Positions 37,541-47,690 of a DNA stretch of 64,000 bases are shown piece after piece. Every line of letters begins with the position of its first letter. The first letter of the stretch is position 1. Below the pieces are notes generated by a model, which made no database searches, had not been told where the DNA came from, and saw only the letters and a list, made by a program, of their open reading frames with translations. Source of the stretch: Lacticaseibacillus chiayiensis (GTDB lineage Bacteria; Bacillota; Bacilli; Lactobacillales; Lactobacillaceae); assembly GCF_004123795.1 (NCBI RefSeq), contig NZ_MSSM01000018.1:1-64000 (forward strand), read 5' to 3'. The translations under genes and the position numbers were made by a program.

Positions 37541-40147
37541 ATGCTTAAGAATACCGCGAAAACTGCTACTGAAGTTGATGTGAAGCAAATGATCGACGAA
37601 CTGGTTGCCAATGCGCACTCAGCTTTGAAGATTATGAAAACCTTTGATCAAGAAAAGATCGATCACATCGTTCATCGGATGGCGATTGCCGGGTTGGATC
37701 ATCATATGGAATTGGCAAAACTCGCCGTTGATGAAACCGGCCGTGGGGTTTGGGAAGATAAAGCCATCAAGAATATGTTTGCCACCGAAGAAATCTGGCA
37801 TTCAATTAAGAACAATAAGACGGTTGGCGTGATCAATGAAGATAAGCAACGCGGTTTGGTATCAATTGCCGAACCAATCGGGGTTATTGCCGGGGTAACA
37901 CCAGTGACGAATCCGACTTCTACCACAATCTTCAAATCCGAAATCTCAATCAAAACCCGTAATCCGATTATTTTCGCCTTCCACCCGGGTGCCCAAAAGT
38001 CTTCAGCGCGTGCGCTGGAAGTCATCCGTGAAGAAGCTGAGAAAGCCGGCTTGCCAAAAGGTGCTTTACAGTATATTCCGGTACCAAGCATGGAAGCGAC
38101 TAAGACACTGATGGATCATCCTGGCGTGGCAACGATCTTGGCAACAGGCGGCCCAGGCATGGTTAAGTCCGCTTATTCTTCTGGCAAGCCTGCTTTAGGG
38201 GTTGGCCCAGGGAATGCTCCAGCTTATATCGAAGCCAGCGCCAATATCAAACAAGCAGTCAATGACTTGGTACTTTCCAAGAGCTTTGACAATGGGATGA
38301 TCTGTGCATCCGAACAAGGCGCGATTGTTGATTCCAGCATTTACGATGCCGTGAAGAAAGAATTCAAAGCCCAAGGCGCCTATTTTGTCCAACCTAAGGA
38401 CATGAAGAAGTTTGAAAGCACCGTGATCAACCTTGAAAAGCAAAGCGTCAACCCGCGCATTGTCGGTCAAAGTCCTAAGCAAATTGCTGAGTGGGCCGGT
38501 ATTCAAATTCCAGAAGGTACCACGATTCTGATTGCTGAGCTCAAAGGCGTTGGGGCGAAGTATCCACTTTCCCGTGAAAAACTGAGTCCGGTGTTGGCTA
38601 TGGTCAAAGCTGATGGGCATGAAGATGCCTTCAAGAAATGCGAAACCATGTTGGACATTGGCGGGTTAGGGCACACGGCGGTTATTCATACGGCCGATGA
38701 AGACCTAGCTTTGAAGTTTGCCGATACCATGCAGGCTTGCCGGATCTTGATCAACACACCATCTTCTGTCGGCGGGATCGGGGATCTTTATAACGAAATG
38801 ATTCCTAGTCTGACACTGGGCTGCGGTTCTTACGGCGGCAACTCGATTTCGCACAATGTGGGGACGGTTGACTTGCTGAATATCAAGACCATGGCAAAGC
38901 GGCGCAACAACATGCAATGGATGAAGTTACCGCCAAAGATTTATTTTGAAAAAAACTCAGTTCGCTATCTGGAACACATGGAGGGCATTAAGCGGGCGTT
39001 CATCGTTGCTGACCGCAGCATGGAAAAGCTGGGTTTCGTGAAGATTATTGAAGATGTGCTCGCACGCCGGGAAAACCCGGTTCAGGTGCAAACGTTCGTT
39101 GATGTTGAACCTGATCCATCAACCGATACCGTTTTCAAGGGGACCGATATCATGCGTTCATTCGGTCCAGATACTGTGATTGCGATCGGCGGCGGCTCGG
39201 TTATGGATGCTGCCAAGGGTATGTGCTTATTCAATGATGCTGGAGATGCCGACTTCTTTGGCGCCAAGCAAAAGTTTCTGGATATTCGTAAGCGGACTTA
39301 CACTTTCCCGAAACTGAATAAGACCAAACTGGTTTGCATCCCGACAACTTCCGGTACCGGTTCTGAGGTGACCCCATTTGCGGTTATCACGGATTCCAAA
39401 GCCGGTATCAAGTATCCCTTAGCCGATTATGCGCTGACCCCAGATATCGCGATTGTGGACAGTCAATTCATCGAATCCGTCCCGCCAGTGGTTGTGGCTG
39501 ATTCGGGTATTGACGTTCTCTGCCACGCCACCGAAAGTTATGTTTCCACCATGGCAACGCACTATACCAAGGGCCTGAGTCTTGAAGCCATCAAGCTGGT
39601 ATTTGAAAACCTTGAAAAGAGCTATCACGGCGACATCGCTGCGAAATCCAAGATGCATGATGCTTCAACCATTGCAGGGATGGCCTTTGCCAATGCATTG
39701 TTGGGAATTAACCACAGTATTGCCCACAAGATTGGTCAGGCATTCCATCTGCCTCATGGACGCTGCATCGCGATTACCATGCCACACGTGATCCGCTTCA
39801 ACGCCAGCCAGCCGAAGAAGCGCGCTATCTGGGCTAAGTACAGTTACTTCCGCGCTAACGAAGATTATGCAGAAATCGCCCGTTATCTTGGTCTGCCAGG
39901 TAAAACCACTGATGAACTGGTAGAAAGCTATGTTCAGGCCTTTATTAAACTAGCACACAGTGTCGACATCAAGTTGAGTCTGAAGGATCAAGGCGTCAAG
40001 AAAGCCGATCTAGATAAACAAGTTGATCGACTTGCCGAACTTGCTTACGAAGACAACTGCACGGTCACCAATCCGCAAGAACCGTTAATCAGTGATTTGA
40101 AGCACATCATTCTCGATGAATACGAAGGCACGGAATCGACTTTCTAG
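37541..40147 (+). CDS. adhE: bifunctional acetaldehyde-CoA/alcohol dehydrogenase
   Basis: An 868-residue fusion that reduces acetyl-CoA to acetaldehyde and then ethanol, regenerating NAD+. The N-terminal aldehyde dehydrogenase half has the catalytic Cys in FDNGMICASEQ. The C-terminal iron-dependent ADH half has GGGSVMDAAK and the metal His residues in HSIAHKIGQAFHLPHGR. The ATG at 37541 has GGAGG well placed. Three Rex-like sites upstream suggest redox control. Normal family length, intact. Confidence 0.95.
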   Translation: MLKNTAKTATEVDVKQMIDELVANAHSALKIMKTFDQEKIDHIVHRMAIAGLDHHMELAKLAVDETGRGVWEDKAIKNMFATEEIWHSIKNNKTVGVINEDKQRGLVSIAEPIGVIAGVTPVTNPTSTTIFKSEISIKTRNPIIFAFHPGAQKSSARALEVIREEAEKAGLPKGALQYIPVPSMEATKTLMDHPGVATILATGGPGMVKSAYSSGKPALGVGPGNAPAYIEASANIKQAVNDLVLSKSFDNGMICASEQGAIVDSSIYDAVKKEFKAQGAYFVQPKDMKKFESTVINLEKQSVNPRIVGQSPKQIAEWAGIQIPEGTTILIAELKGVGAKYPLSREKLSPVLAMVKADGHEDAFKKCETMLDIGGLGHTAVIHTADEDLALKFADTMQACRILINTPSSVGGIGDLYNEMIPSLTLGCGSYGGNSISHNVGTVDLLNIKTMAKRRNNMQWMKLPPKIYFEKNSVRYLEHMEGIKRAFIVADRSMEKLGFVKIIEDVLARRENPVQVQTFVDVEPDPSTDTVFKGTDIMRSFGPDTVIAIGGGSVMDAAKGMCLFNDAGDADFFGAKQKFLDIRKRTYTFPKLNKTKLVCIPTTSGTGSEVTPFAVITDSKAGIKYPLADYALTPDIAIVDSQFIESVPPVVVADSGIDVLCHATESYVSTMATHYTKGLSLEAIKLVFENLEKSYHGDIAAKSKMHDASTIAGMAFANALLGINHSIAHKIGQAFHLPHGRCIAITMPHVIRFNASQPKKRAIWAKYSYFRANEDYAEIARYLGLPGKTTDELVESYVQAFIKLAHSVDIKLSLKDQGVKKADLDKQVDRLAELAYEDNCTVTNPQEPLISDLKHIILDEYEGTESTF

Positions 40148-40218
40148 GCGAGCATATGCTAAGCATTTCACGATAGTCGGCAATGGTTCATTAGTTTAAC
40201 CTTTTGTGCCGATCACCT

Positions 40219-40249
40219 AAAACACGTCATGAAATTGACGTGTTTTTTT
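40219..40249 (+). terminator. Rho-independent terminator of adhE
   Basis: AAAACACGTCA, loop TGAAAT, TGACGTGTTTTTTT. Confidence 0.88.
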
Positions 40250-40306
40250 GTGCAACTCATGGCATAATGTAGTACAGCGATTGCAAATTAAAAGTAAGGA
40301 CGTAAA

Positions 40307-40951
40307 ATGACACCGAATAAAGAAGATTATCTTAAGTTAATTTTTGAGATCGGCGGTGACACCGAACTGGTCTCTAATAAGCAAATAGTTGCGGGAATGC
40401 ATGTTTCTGCTGCCTCGGTCAGTGAGATGATCAATAAACTGGGTGAAGAAAAACTGGTGGCGCACACACCTTATCAGGGGATCCAGTTGACATCGGCAGG
40501 CCGGAAAAAAGCGGCTATTTTAGTGCGCAATCATCGTCTTTGGGAAGTGTTTTTAGTTAAGTGCCTGAAGTATTCGCCGGATGCTGTTCATCAAGAGGCG
40601 GAAAAACTTGAGCATGCGTTGACACCGGAGATGGCTAAGCGGCTGTCCGCGATGTTGGGTAATCCTGAATACTGTCCCCACGGTGGGGTGATTCCGGATG
40701 CGGAAGGCCACTATATCCAGCAGAGTCGGGTCACTTTGGGTGCAATGGAGGTCGGCCAACGCGGTCATATCGAACGGCTCATCGATGAAGTTTCGTTAAT
40801 AGATTATACCGTCAAAATTGATCTGAGACTTGACGATGCGTTTACCGTGACCGGTAAAAATGCCGGTACGGTGATCATTAAATTGGATCGAACAGGAAAA
40901 GAATTGACGGTCGATGCCGATCGCGCTGCTCATATATTTGTTGAATTGTAA
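40307..40951 (+). CDS. DtxR/MntR-family metal-dependent regulator
   Basis: A 214-residue repressor: N-terminal winged HTH (EDYLKLIFEIGG...VSAASVSEMINKLGEEKLVAHTPYQGIQLTSAG), dimerisation and metal-binding region with HRLWEVFLVK, HQEAEKLEHAL and YCPHG, and a C-terminal FeoA/SH3-like domain. It is probably Mn2+-responsive like MntR of lactic acid bacteria. No transporter gene is adjacent. zwf follows 29 bases later and may be on the same transcript. Confidence 0.87.
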   Translation: MTPNKEDYLKLIFEIGGDTELVSNKQIVAGMHVSAASVSEMINKLGEEKLVAHTPYQGIQLTSAGRKKAAILVRNHRLWEVFLVKCLKYSPDAVHQEAEKLEHALTPEMAKRLSAMLGNPEYCPHGGVIPDAEGHYIQQSRVTLGAMEVGQRGHIERLIDEVSLIDYTVKIDLRLDDAFTVTGKNAGTVIIKLDRTGKELTVDADRAAHIFVEL

Positions 40952-40980
40952 TTAGGTTTTGAGAAAGCAGGGTCGTATAC

Positions 40981-42468
40981 ATGCCAGAAGAATCACGCGC
41001 TGTGATCATTATTTTTGGAGGGTCAGGGGATTTAGCTTCGCGTAAACTTTATCCCGCATTGTTTAATCTTTATCGCCGCGGCGTGTTGGCTGAACATTTT
41101 GCCGTGATCGGGACTGCCCGACGACCATGGAGCGATGAGCATTACCATGAGGTGGTTGAAACAGCGATCGCCGGGCTTAACCCGGATCCTGCGCAAGCAC
41201 ATGCGTTTGCCCAACACTTCTTTTATCAAAGCCATGATGTCACCGATGCGGGCCATTACATCACGCTGAAAAATCTGGCGGCTAAGTTGGACGATCAGTT
41301 TGCAATAGGTGGCAATCGGGTCTTTTACATGGCGATGGCGCCGGACTTTTTTGAAACCATTGCCAGTCATCTCAAGTCTGAGCATTTGTTGACGGATGCC
41401 GGTTTTAATCGGCTCATTATCGAAAAACCGTTTGGCCACGATTACGCCAGCGCCAAGACACTGAATGATTCGCTGACGGCAACGTTTGCTGATGATCAGA
41501 TCTTCCGGATTGATCATTACTTAGGCAAAGAAATGATTCAGAATCTTTTGGCGTTTCGGTTTGATAATACGATTTTTGAAGGTATCTGGAATAAGAAGTA
41601 TATTGACAACATTCAGATTACTTTGGCGGAAGCGGTCGGTGTTGAGGAACGGGCCGGCTATTATGAAAAAGCCGGTGCGTTGCGAGACATGGTGCAAAAC
41701 CACGTGATGCAGGTGCTGTCTTATCTAACCATGGGGAAGCCGAAATTCTTTACGACCAATGATATTTTGGCGGAAAAGGATAAGGTGTTTGCCGCATTGA
41801 AGCCGTATGATCTAGCAACGGCGAAAGCCAACTTTGTACGTGCTCAGTACACGGGGGCTGAAGTCGATGGAAAAACCGTTCGGGGCTACCGTGAGGAAGA
41901 AGGCGTGGCAGATGATTCGCAAACCGCGACATTTGTGGCCGGAAAAATTATGTTGGACATGCCGCAATGGCAAGGCGTCCCGATTTATATTCGCACCGGT
42001 AAGCGTCTGACCCGCAAATCGACGCAGCTGACACTGACCTTCAAGCCAGTCGCTGCGCCGTTGTTTGGTCAATCCGCGACAAGCAAGCCGGACACCTTGA
42101 CTATTTATATCGAGCCAAGTGAAGGCTATTCACTACAGCTCAATGGCAAGGCGTTGGGAACTGGCCTTACCATTGAGCCGGATGAATTACGTTACCGTCA
42201 CGATCCAGAGGCGGCAGCTGCAGCACCGGAGGCCTATGAACGGTTGATTAACAATGTGTTGGAAGGCGATCAGACCAACTTTACCCATTGGTCCGAATTG
42301 TCGGCTTCGTGGCACTTCATTGATGCCATTCAGGCTGCGTGGTCGCAAGATCCGAACATGCCGACGTATCCGGCCGCAACCATGGGACCACAGGCAGCAT
42401 TTGATTTACTGGCACGTGACGGCCGCGAATGGTTCTGGCAGCCGCATCGTGTTCAAATGGCAGATTAA
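40981..42468 (+). CDS. zwf: glucose-6-phosphate 1-dehydrogenase
   Basis: A 495-residue enzyme, the first step of the oxidative pentose phosphate pathway, making NADPH. It has the Rossmann GGSGDLASRKLYPAL, the active-site RIDHYLGKEMIQNLLAFRF and the C-terminal binding segment. Length normal. It begins shortly after the DtxR-type gene. Two tandem palindromic repeats follow it. Confidence 0.95.
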   Translation: MPEESRAVIIIFGGSGDLASRKLYPALFNLYRRGVLAEHFAVIGTARRPWSDEHYHEVVETAIAGLNPDPAQAHAFAQHFFYQSHDVTDAGHYITLKNLAAKLDDQFAIGGNRVFYMAMAPDFFETIASHLKSEHLLTDAGFNRLIIEKPFGHDYASAKTLNDSLTATFADDQIFRIDHYLGKEMIQNLLAFRFDNTIFEGIWNKKYIDNIQITLAEAVGVEERAGYYEKAGALRDMVQNHVMQVLSYLTMGKPKFFTTNDILAEKDKVFAALKPYDLATAKANFVRAQYTGAEVDGKTVRGYREEEGVADDSQTATFVAGKIMLDMPQWQGVPIYIRTGKRLTRKSTQLTLTFKPVAAPLFGQSATSKPDTLTIYIEPSEGYSLQLNGKALGTGLTIEPDELRYRHDPEAAAAAPEAYERLINNVLEGDQTNFTHWSELSASWHFIDAIQAAWSQDPNMPTYPAATMGPQAAFDLLARDGREWFWQPHRVQMAD

Positions 42469-42522
42469 GACTAATTTGCAGTGAGAAGGGACTGTGGCCG
42501 AAGAAAGGCTATGGCCTCTTTT

Positions 42523-42643
42523 TTGAGCGTGAACCGGCGCGGTCAGAAGCCGGAGCATAAGTGGCCTCTCGCTAAATGGCTGGGCCTTAGCCATTTAGGC
42601 GAGAGGTCCTTATGTGCAGGCTTTTGCGCCGGTGAGCGCGTTA
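42523..42643. repeat. intergenic palindromic repeat, copy E
   Basis: TGAGCGTGAACCGGCGCG opens and GCGCCGGTGAGCGCGTTA closes. Core CCTCTCGCTAAATGGC faces GCCATTTAGGCGAGAGG. Compensatory changes versus copies C and D keep the stem paired. It lies just after zwf and abuts copy F. Confidence 0.85.
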
Positions 42644-42646
42644 TAG

Positions 42647-42722
42647 ATGAGCGTGAGCCAGCCTGGTTAGAAACCGGAGTGTAAGAGGCTTTGGGCGATT
42701 CTGCGCCAGCGAACGCGTTATA
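42647..42722. repeat. intergenic palindromic repeat, copy F, core deleted
   Basis: Immediately after copy E: TGAGCGTGAGCCAGCC, TTAGAAACCGGAGTGTAAG, then directly TTCTGCGCCAGCGAACGCG. Both outer arms are present but the inner ATGGC/GCCAT stem is missing, giving a 76-bp form. Confidence 0.8.
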
Positions 42723-42834
42723 GAAAGCAACACTCAGCCGGGCTTATTCGTCCAACATAGAAAACATCCCATCCCATACACCAACCATAGCCAAGTATGC
42801 ACAAGCGCTTTTCAATCACGGTAAGGAGGGGCAT

Positions 42835-43941
42835 ATGGCACTCTTTGAATTGCCTTTACAAAATGATACGTCTCGAAAAATTATCCATCTCGATATGGAT
42901 GCTTTTTACGCCTCGATTGAAATGCGCGATGATCCACGACTGCGACGCAAAGCTTTGGTGATTGCCCGCGATCCGCGCACGACCGGCGGAAAAGGCGTCG
43001 TGACGACAGCTAATTATGTTGCTCGGCGCTATGGTGTGCACTCGGCCATGCCGGCTAATGAGGCGCTGCAACTGGTGCCGCGATCGGAACTGGTGTTTAA
43101 AACACCAGACTTTCCTAAATACAAAGCTGTCTCAGCCCAAATTCATGCCTTGTTTCATCAAGTTACTGACTTGATTGAACCAGTTGCGTTTGACGAGGCA
43201 TATCTGGATGTGACAGCCAATCATGCTTTTTCCAGTACTATTGCGCTGGCCTTATGGTTGCAGGATCAAATCAGTCAGGTCACACAACTAACCAGTTCCA
43301 TTGGTATTTCCTACAATAAATTCATTGCCAAACAGGCGTCTGACTATAACAAGCCCAACGGCCGGACTGTTGTGTTGCCGGAACAGGCATTGCTGTTTTT
43401 GGATCGTTTGCCGATTAAGCAATTTCGCGGTGTCGGGAAAAAGACGCTGCCGAAATTAACGGATTTAGGCGTGACCGATGGCAAAACGTTACGTGCGTTA
43501 TCGCAAGATCAGCTACTGGGCATGTTTGGCAAGATGGGTTTTGTCTTATACCAACATGCCCGTGGCGTCGATAATCGCCCGGTGGCAGTGCGAACCGCTA
43601 AATCGATTGGCAAGGAACGAACGTATGGGACACCGCTGACTGACGACACAAGTGTTCAGGCCCAGCTTCACAAACTGGCGGGGCTCGTTGTCACCTCATT
43701 GAATCAAAAAGGCATGCATGGCAAGACTGTTGTCCTTAAAGTTCGGGATGTTGATTTTGTCACGCAGACAAAACGCTTAACCCAAGATCATTATTTTGAA
43801 AATAAACAGGATATTTTTGCGGCTGCTTGGCAACTTTGGCAAAGCGTTAAGCTGCCGAAGTTAGCGATTCGCTTGCTGGGAATTACCGTAACCGCCTTGG
43901 ATCCAAAACAGTATGAAAATATTGATTTACCACTGGGATAA
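42835..43941 (+). CDS. dinB: DNA polymerase IV (Y family)
   Basis: A 368-residue translesion polymerase. Catalytic acidic residues are in HLDMDAFYASIE and FDEAYLDVT; SIGISYNKFIAK is the following palm segment, and the HhH region is QFRGVGKKT. The C-terminal little-finger domain is complete. It ends PKQYENIDLPLG, with no obvious clamp-binding QLxLF peptide at the end. AAGGAGGGG precedes the ATG. Confidence 0.94.
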   Translation: MALFELPLQNDTSRKIIHLDMDAFYASIEMRDDPRLRRKALVIARDPRTTGGKGVVTTANYVARRYGVHSAMPANEALQLVPRSELVFKTPDFPKYKAVSAQIHALFHQVTDLIEPVAFDEAYLDVTANHAFSSTIALALWLQDQISQVTQLTSSIGISYNKFIAKQASDYNKPNGRTVVLPEQALLFLDRLPIKQFRGVGKKTLPKLTDLGVTDGKTLRALSQDQLLGMFGKMGFVLYQHARGVDNRPVAVRTAKSIGKERTYGTPLTDDTSVQAQLHKLAGLVVTSLNQKGMHGKTVVLKVRDVDFVTQTKRLTQDHYFENKQDIFAAAWQLWQSVKLPKLAIRLLGITVTALDPKQYENIDLPLG

Positions 43942-44057
43942 GGATTGGAGTGGCGTTCATTGCCATGCCGCTGGCGGTCGAATGCTACTGTTTTCATACT
44001 GTCATAGTACAGTTAAAGCTATGGTATACTAACGATAGATTGCAATGGGGTGATGGT

Positions 44058-45371
44058 ATGGCAACAAAGCATGAACAGATTCTGGATTACATTGCGAATT
44101 TAGCGGTCGGCAAGAAGATCTCGGTTCGATCAATTGCTAAACATTTGAAGGTAAGCGAAGGTACTGCCTATCGGGCGATTAAGGAAGCTGAGAATACCGG
44201 TTTCGTTTCCACGATTGCCCGGGTCGGAACGATACGAATCGAGCAAAAACCGTTAAATCCAATTGAATCCGTCACGTTTAAGACGCTAGTTGATTTGATT
44301 GATGCTAATGTTTTAGGCGGTCATGCCGGCATGGATAAGAAGCTTGATAAATTCGTGATTGGCGCGATGACACCAGCTGCCATGCGGCCATATATTACGC
44401 GTAATTCATTGCTGATTGTCGGAAATCGTGAAGATGTTCAGCGGTTAGCGCTCGAAGATGGTGCTGCCGTGTTGATCACTGGTGGTTTTGAAACCAGTCC
44501 GGCGATTATTGCCTTGGCCGATAATCAGCAGTTGCCAGTGTTACAGACCGCCTATGATACGTTCACGGTGGCGACAATGATCAATCGGGCGCTGTCCGAT
44601 CAGGCGATTAAACAGGACATTTTAACAGTTGCCGCGATTTATACGCCACTTTCCCAGATTGAAACAATCGGCGTCGAAGCTACCGTGGGCGATTACCTGG
44701 CGATGACGGATCCGCATTATCCGTTACCGGTCATCACCCGCAACGGTCGCCTGGTCGGATTGATGCGCCCGGCTTTGGTAGCTGGTAAAAAGCCGACTGT
44801 GCCGATCGAGCGGTTAATGCAAAAAGACCCACAAACTGTGAAGCCATATCTGAGTGTTACCACAGTCGGGCACACGATGCAGGATAACGGTATGAATGCG
44901 ATGCCAGTGGTCGACGACAGTTGGAATCTACTCGGAATTGTGACGCGCAATGCAGTCTTTTCCAGTTTGACCGGGATTGCGCATAGTCGAGAATTGTCCA
45001 ATACCATTGCGGACCAAGTTAGTGCCCAATTGACGGCGATTACGCCGCAAAAGCCGTACGGTGGCGGGTTTGAACTCAAAACGGTGCCGGCGATGACCAA
45101 TGCGTTGGGGACGATGAGTTTTGGAGTTCTTGCCGAAGCCATTAATAGCTGCACCACAAGGTATCTCCATGCCAGCGGTCGGCGAAATGTGTTGGTTGAA
45201 GGTGTGAATCTGACCACCTTCCGCCCTGTACAACTGGAAAGTATTGTGACCGTTTTGTTGCGGGTACTTGAACTGACACGCCATGATGCCACCGTTGATG
45301 TCGATGTCCTCAGTGATGGGGTTCAGGTAGCTAAAGCTGTTGTCACCTGTCAGCTATTAGAAAGGAATTGA
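44058..45371 (+). CDS. YtoI-like regulator: HTH, DRTGG, CBS pair, hotdog domain
   Basis: A 437-residue protein in the order N-terminal HTH (SVRSIAKHLKVSEGTAYRAIKEAE), DRTGG-type domain (about 65-185, with GNREDVQRLAL and ITGGFETSP), two CBS motifs (about 190-305) and a C-terminal thioesterase-like hotdog domain. This is the YtoI plan of Bacillus, which is also followed by nrnA. Its regulatory target and ligand are unknown, though CBS domains suggest adenine nucleotides. The ATG at 44058 has GGGGTGATGG; the longer frame lacks a site. Confidence 0.83.
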   Translation: MATKHEQILDYIANLAVGKKISVRSIAKHLKVSEGTAYRAIKEAENTGFVSTIARVGTIRIEQKPLNPIESVTFKTLVDLIDANVLGGHAGMDKKLDKFVIGAMTPAAMRPYITRNSLLIVGNREDVQRLALEDGAAVLITGGFETSPAIIALADNQQLPVLQTAYDTFTVATMINRALSDQAIKQDILTVAAIYTPLSQIETIGVEATVGDYLAMTDPHYPLPVITRNGRLVGLMRPALVAGKKPTVPIERLMQKDPQTVKPYLSVTTVGHTMQDNGMNAMPVVDDSWNLLGIVTRNAVFSSLTGIAHSRELSNTIADQVSAQLTAITPQKPYGGGFELKTVPAMTNALGTMSFGVLAEAINSCTTRYLHASGRRNVLVEGVNLTTFRPVQLESIVTVLLRVLELTRHDATVDVDVLSDGVQVAKAVVTCQLLERN

Positions 45372-45377
45372 TCAAAC

Positions 45378-46334
45378 ATGATTCAAACCGATATTATCAA
45401 CGCCATTAAGGCCAATAATCCCATTATTATTCACCGGCACGTTAACCCTGATCCGGATGCGTTGGGGTCCCAGGTTGGTTTGGCAGAAGCTATTCGCGCG
45501 GGTTTGCCGGACAAGCAGGTTTATCAAGTCGGCAGCGATACCGGAAATTTAAGCTGGTTAGCGCAGGAACAAACCATCAGCGATGATGTTTATAAGGATG
45601 CATTGGTGATTGTGACCGATACAGCTGACACACCGCGGATTTCGGATACGCGCTTTAATCAAGGAAAAATGCTGATTAAAATTGACCATCACCCTAACGA
45701 TGATGCATACGGTGATCTTACCTGGGTCGATAACAATGCTAGTTCGGCATCCGAGCTTATTTATGATCTTATCGCTGTCAGCGAAGGTACGTTAAAATTA
45801 TCGGATCAAGCGGCACGAATGCTTTATGCTGGCATTGTCGGTGATACCGGCCGATTCCTTTTTAACAACACGACGCCGCATACATTGCAAGTAGCCGCTG
45901 AGCTTATTAAAAAAGATTTTGACCCAACCGCGATTAACAATCGGATGAATACGGTCACGTTGGCGCAAGCCCGACTGCAAGGGTACGTGATTGACCATTT
46001 GAAGATCAGTCCTGCCGGGGCAGCGAGCGTCATCGTGCCACGCACTGCCATTGAAGATCGGAAATTAGCGGACGATCAGGTGAGTGCCGTGGTCGGAACC
46101 CCCGGTCGGCTTGACATTGTTGTCGCCTGGGCTGAATTTATCGAACAGACAGAAGGCGGTTACCGGGTTCATTTGCGCTCTAAGGGACCTATTATCAATG
46201 CATTGGCAAAAGCGCACAATGGCGGGGGGCATCCCTTGGCCAGCGGTGCCAAAGCCGCTAATTTTGACGAGGTGATTCAAATCGAAACGCAACTTGATCA
46301 ATTGGTCAAAGACTATTCAACTTCGGGAAAGTAG
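45378..46334 (+). CDS. nrnA: bifunctional oligoribonuclease/pAp phosphatase NrnA
   Basis: A 318-residue DHH-DHHA1 phosphoesterase that degrades nano-RNA and converts 3'-phosphoadenosine 5'-phosphate to AMP. Motifs: HRHVNPDPDALGSQ, VTDTADTPRI, the DHH motif in KIDHHPNDD, and GGGHPLASGA in DHHA1. It starts six bases after ytoI and the DEAD helicase starts five bases later, forming an operon focused on RNA turnover. Confidence 0.9.
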   Translation: MIQTDIINAIKANNPIIIHRHVNPDPDALGSQVGLAEAIRAGLPDKQVYQVGSDTGNLSWLAQEQTISDDVYKDALVIVTDTADTPRISDTRFNQGKMLIKIDHHPNDDAYGDLTWVDNNASSASELIYDLIAVSEGTLKLSDQAARMLYAGIVGDTGRFLFNNTTPHTLQVAAELIKKDFDPTAINNRMNTVTLAQARLQGYVIDHLKISPAGAASVIVPRTAIEDRKLADDQVSAVVGTPGRLDIVVAWAEFIEQTEGGYRVHLRSKGPIINALAKAHNGGGHPLASGAKAANFDEVIQIETQLDQLVKDYSTSGK

Positions 46335-46339
46335 GCATT

Positions 46340-47686
46340 ATGGAGAATCAATTTAAACAATACCAAATCAAGCCGTTCGTGATCGCAGGCCTGGATGCTA
46401 TGGGGATCACGCAGCCGACGCCGATTCAAAAAAAGGTGATTCCGGCCCTGTTGCGCGGGGAGAATCTTGTGGGTCAGAGTCAGACAGGCAGCGGGAAAAC
46501 CCACGCCTTTTTGGTACCGTTGCTTAGCATGGTCGATCCTGAACAAGATGCAACCCAGGTGGTCATCACGGCACCTTCCCGTGAGCTGGCCAATCAGATT
46601 TATGCGGTTGCCCAACAATTGACCCAAACGGAACCGGCTATTCGGATTAGTCGGTTAGTCGGTGGGATGGACAAGCAAAAGCAGATTGACAAACTGCAGC
46701 ATCGTCAGCCACATGTTGCCATTGGCACACCGGGGCGGATTCTAGACATGATAAAACGTTATGACCTAGTGCCGGCTTCGGTTCGTCATTTTGTCGTTGA
46801 TGAAGCAGATATGACGTTGGACATGGGTTTTCTTGAGACTGTCGATGCGATTGCGTCCAGTTTTCCGGAAAATTTGCAGATGGCCGTTTTTTCCGCCACC
46901 ATTCCCCAAAAGCTCGAGCCGTTCCTGCGTAAATACATGCACCACCCCACGATGATTGAACTCAAACCACAGTCCGTCATTGCCGACACTGTTGAGAATA
47001 TCCTGATTGCTGCTAAAGGGCAGGATAAAAACGAACTGATTTACCAGCTTGTCACGATGGGCCATCCATTTCTGGTGTTGATTTTTGCCAATACCAAAAC
47101 CAGCGTTGATGCGATTCATGATTACCTGAAACATCAAGGGTTGAAAGTTGCCAAGATTCATGGTGGCGTCCAACCGCGTGAACGCCGGCGCATCATGAAA
47201 GAGGTGGCCGATCTTAAATATCAATATGTGGTTGCGACTGATTTGGCTGCGCGTGGGATTGATATCAAAGGGGTTTCGATGGTAATTAATGCCGAGATTC
47301 CGCGGGATTTGGAGTTCTTTATTCACCGCGTGGGGCGGACCGGACGAAACGGCATGGCCGGTACGGCGATCACGCTTTATGAACCGGGTCAAGAAGACCA
47401 GGTCGCCGAGTTAGAGCATATGGGCATCAAGTTTGAGCCTAAGACCCTACACAAAGGCGAACTGGTTGACACGTATGACCGGAATCGGCGAGTTCACCGT
47501 AAGCCTAAGCAGGAGGAAACGAGTCTGGCCATGCGCGGTTTAGTCAAAAAAGCCAAGCAGAAGCATATGCCAAACTATCGTAAGAAAATTCGCACCGCCG
47601 CTTTACTGGAACGCAAACGGAATGCCAAAGTTGCTCGTCGCGAAGCCTTATTAGCCGAGAAACGTAAAAACCGCAAACGAGGATAA
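46340..47686 (+). CDS. DEAD-box RNA helicase
   Basis: A 448-residue ATP-dependent RNA helicase. Motif I is QTGSGKT, motif II is the variant VDEAD, motif III is SAT, and motif VI is HRVGRTGRNG. The C-terminus is a strongly basic tail rich in Lys/Arg (KKAKQKH...RKKIRT...KRKNRKRG) that probably binds RNA. It resembles CshB-type cold-shock helicases. In operon with nrnA. Confidence 0.9.
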   Translation: MENQFKQYQIKPFVIAGLDAMGITQPTPIQKKVIPALLRGENLVGQSQTGSGKTHAFLVPLLSMVDPEQDATQVVITAPSRELANQIYAVAQQLTQTEPAIRISRLVGGMDKQKQIDKLQHRQPHVAIGTPGRILDMIKRYDLVPASVRHFVVDEADMTLDMGFLETVDAIASSFPENLQMAVFSATIPQKLEPFLRKYMHHPTMIELKPQSVIADTVENILIAAKGQDKNELIYQLVTMGHPFLVLIFANTKTSVDAIHDYLKHQGLKVAKIHGGVQPRERRRIMKEVADLKYQYVVATDLAARGIDIKGVSMVINAEIPRDLEFFIHRVGRTGRNGMAGTAITLYEPGQEDQVAELEHMGIKFEPKTLHKGELVDTYDRNRRVHRKPKQEETSLAMRGLVKKAKQKHMPNYRKKIRTAALLERKRNAKVARREALLAEKRKNRKRG

Positions 47687-47690
47687 AAAT

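Noticed and set aside
42799-42818. CcpA cre site before dinB (AAGCGCTTTTCA)
   Set aside because: Only about half of the cre consensus fits, and dinB is not an expected carbon-control target.
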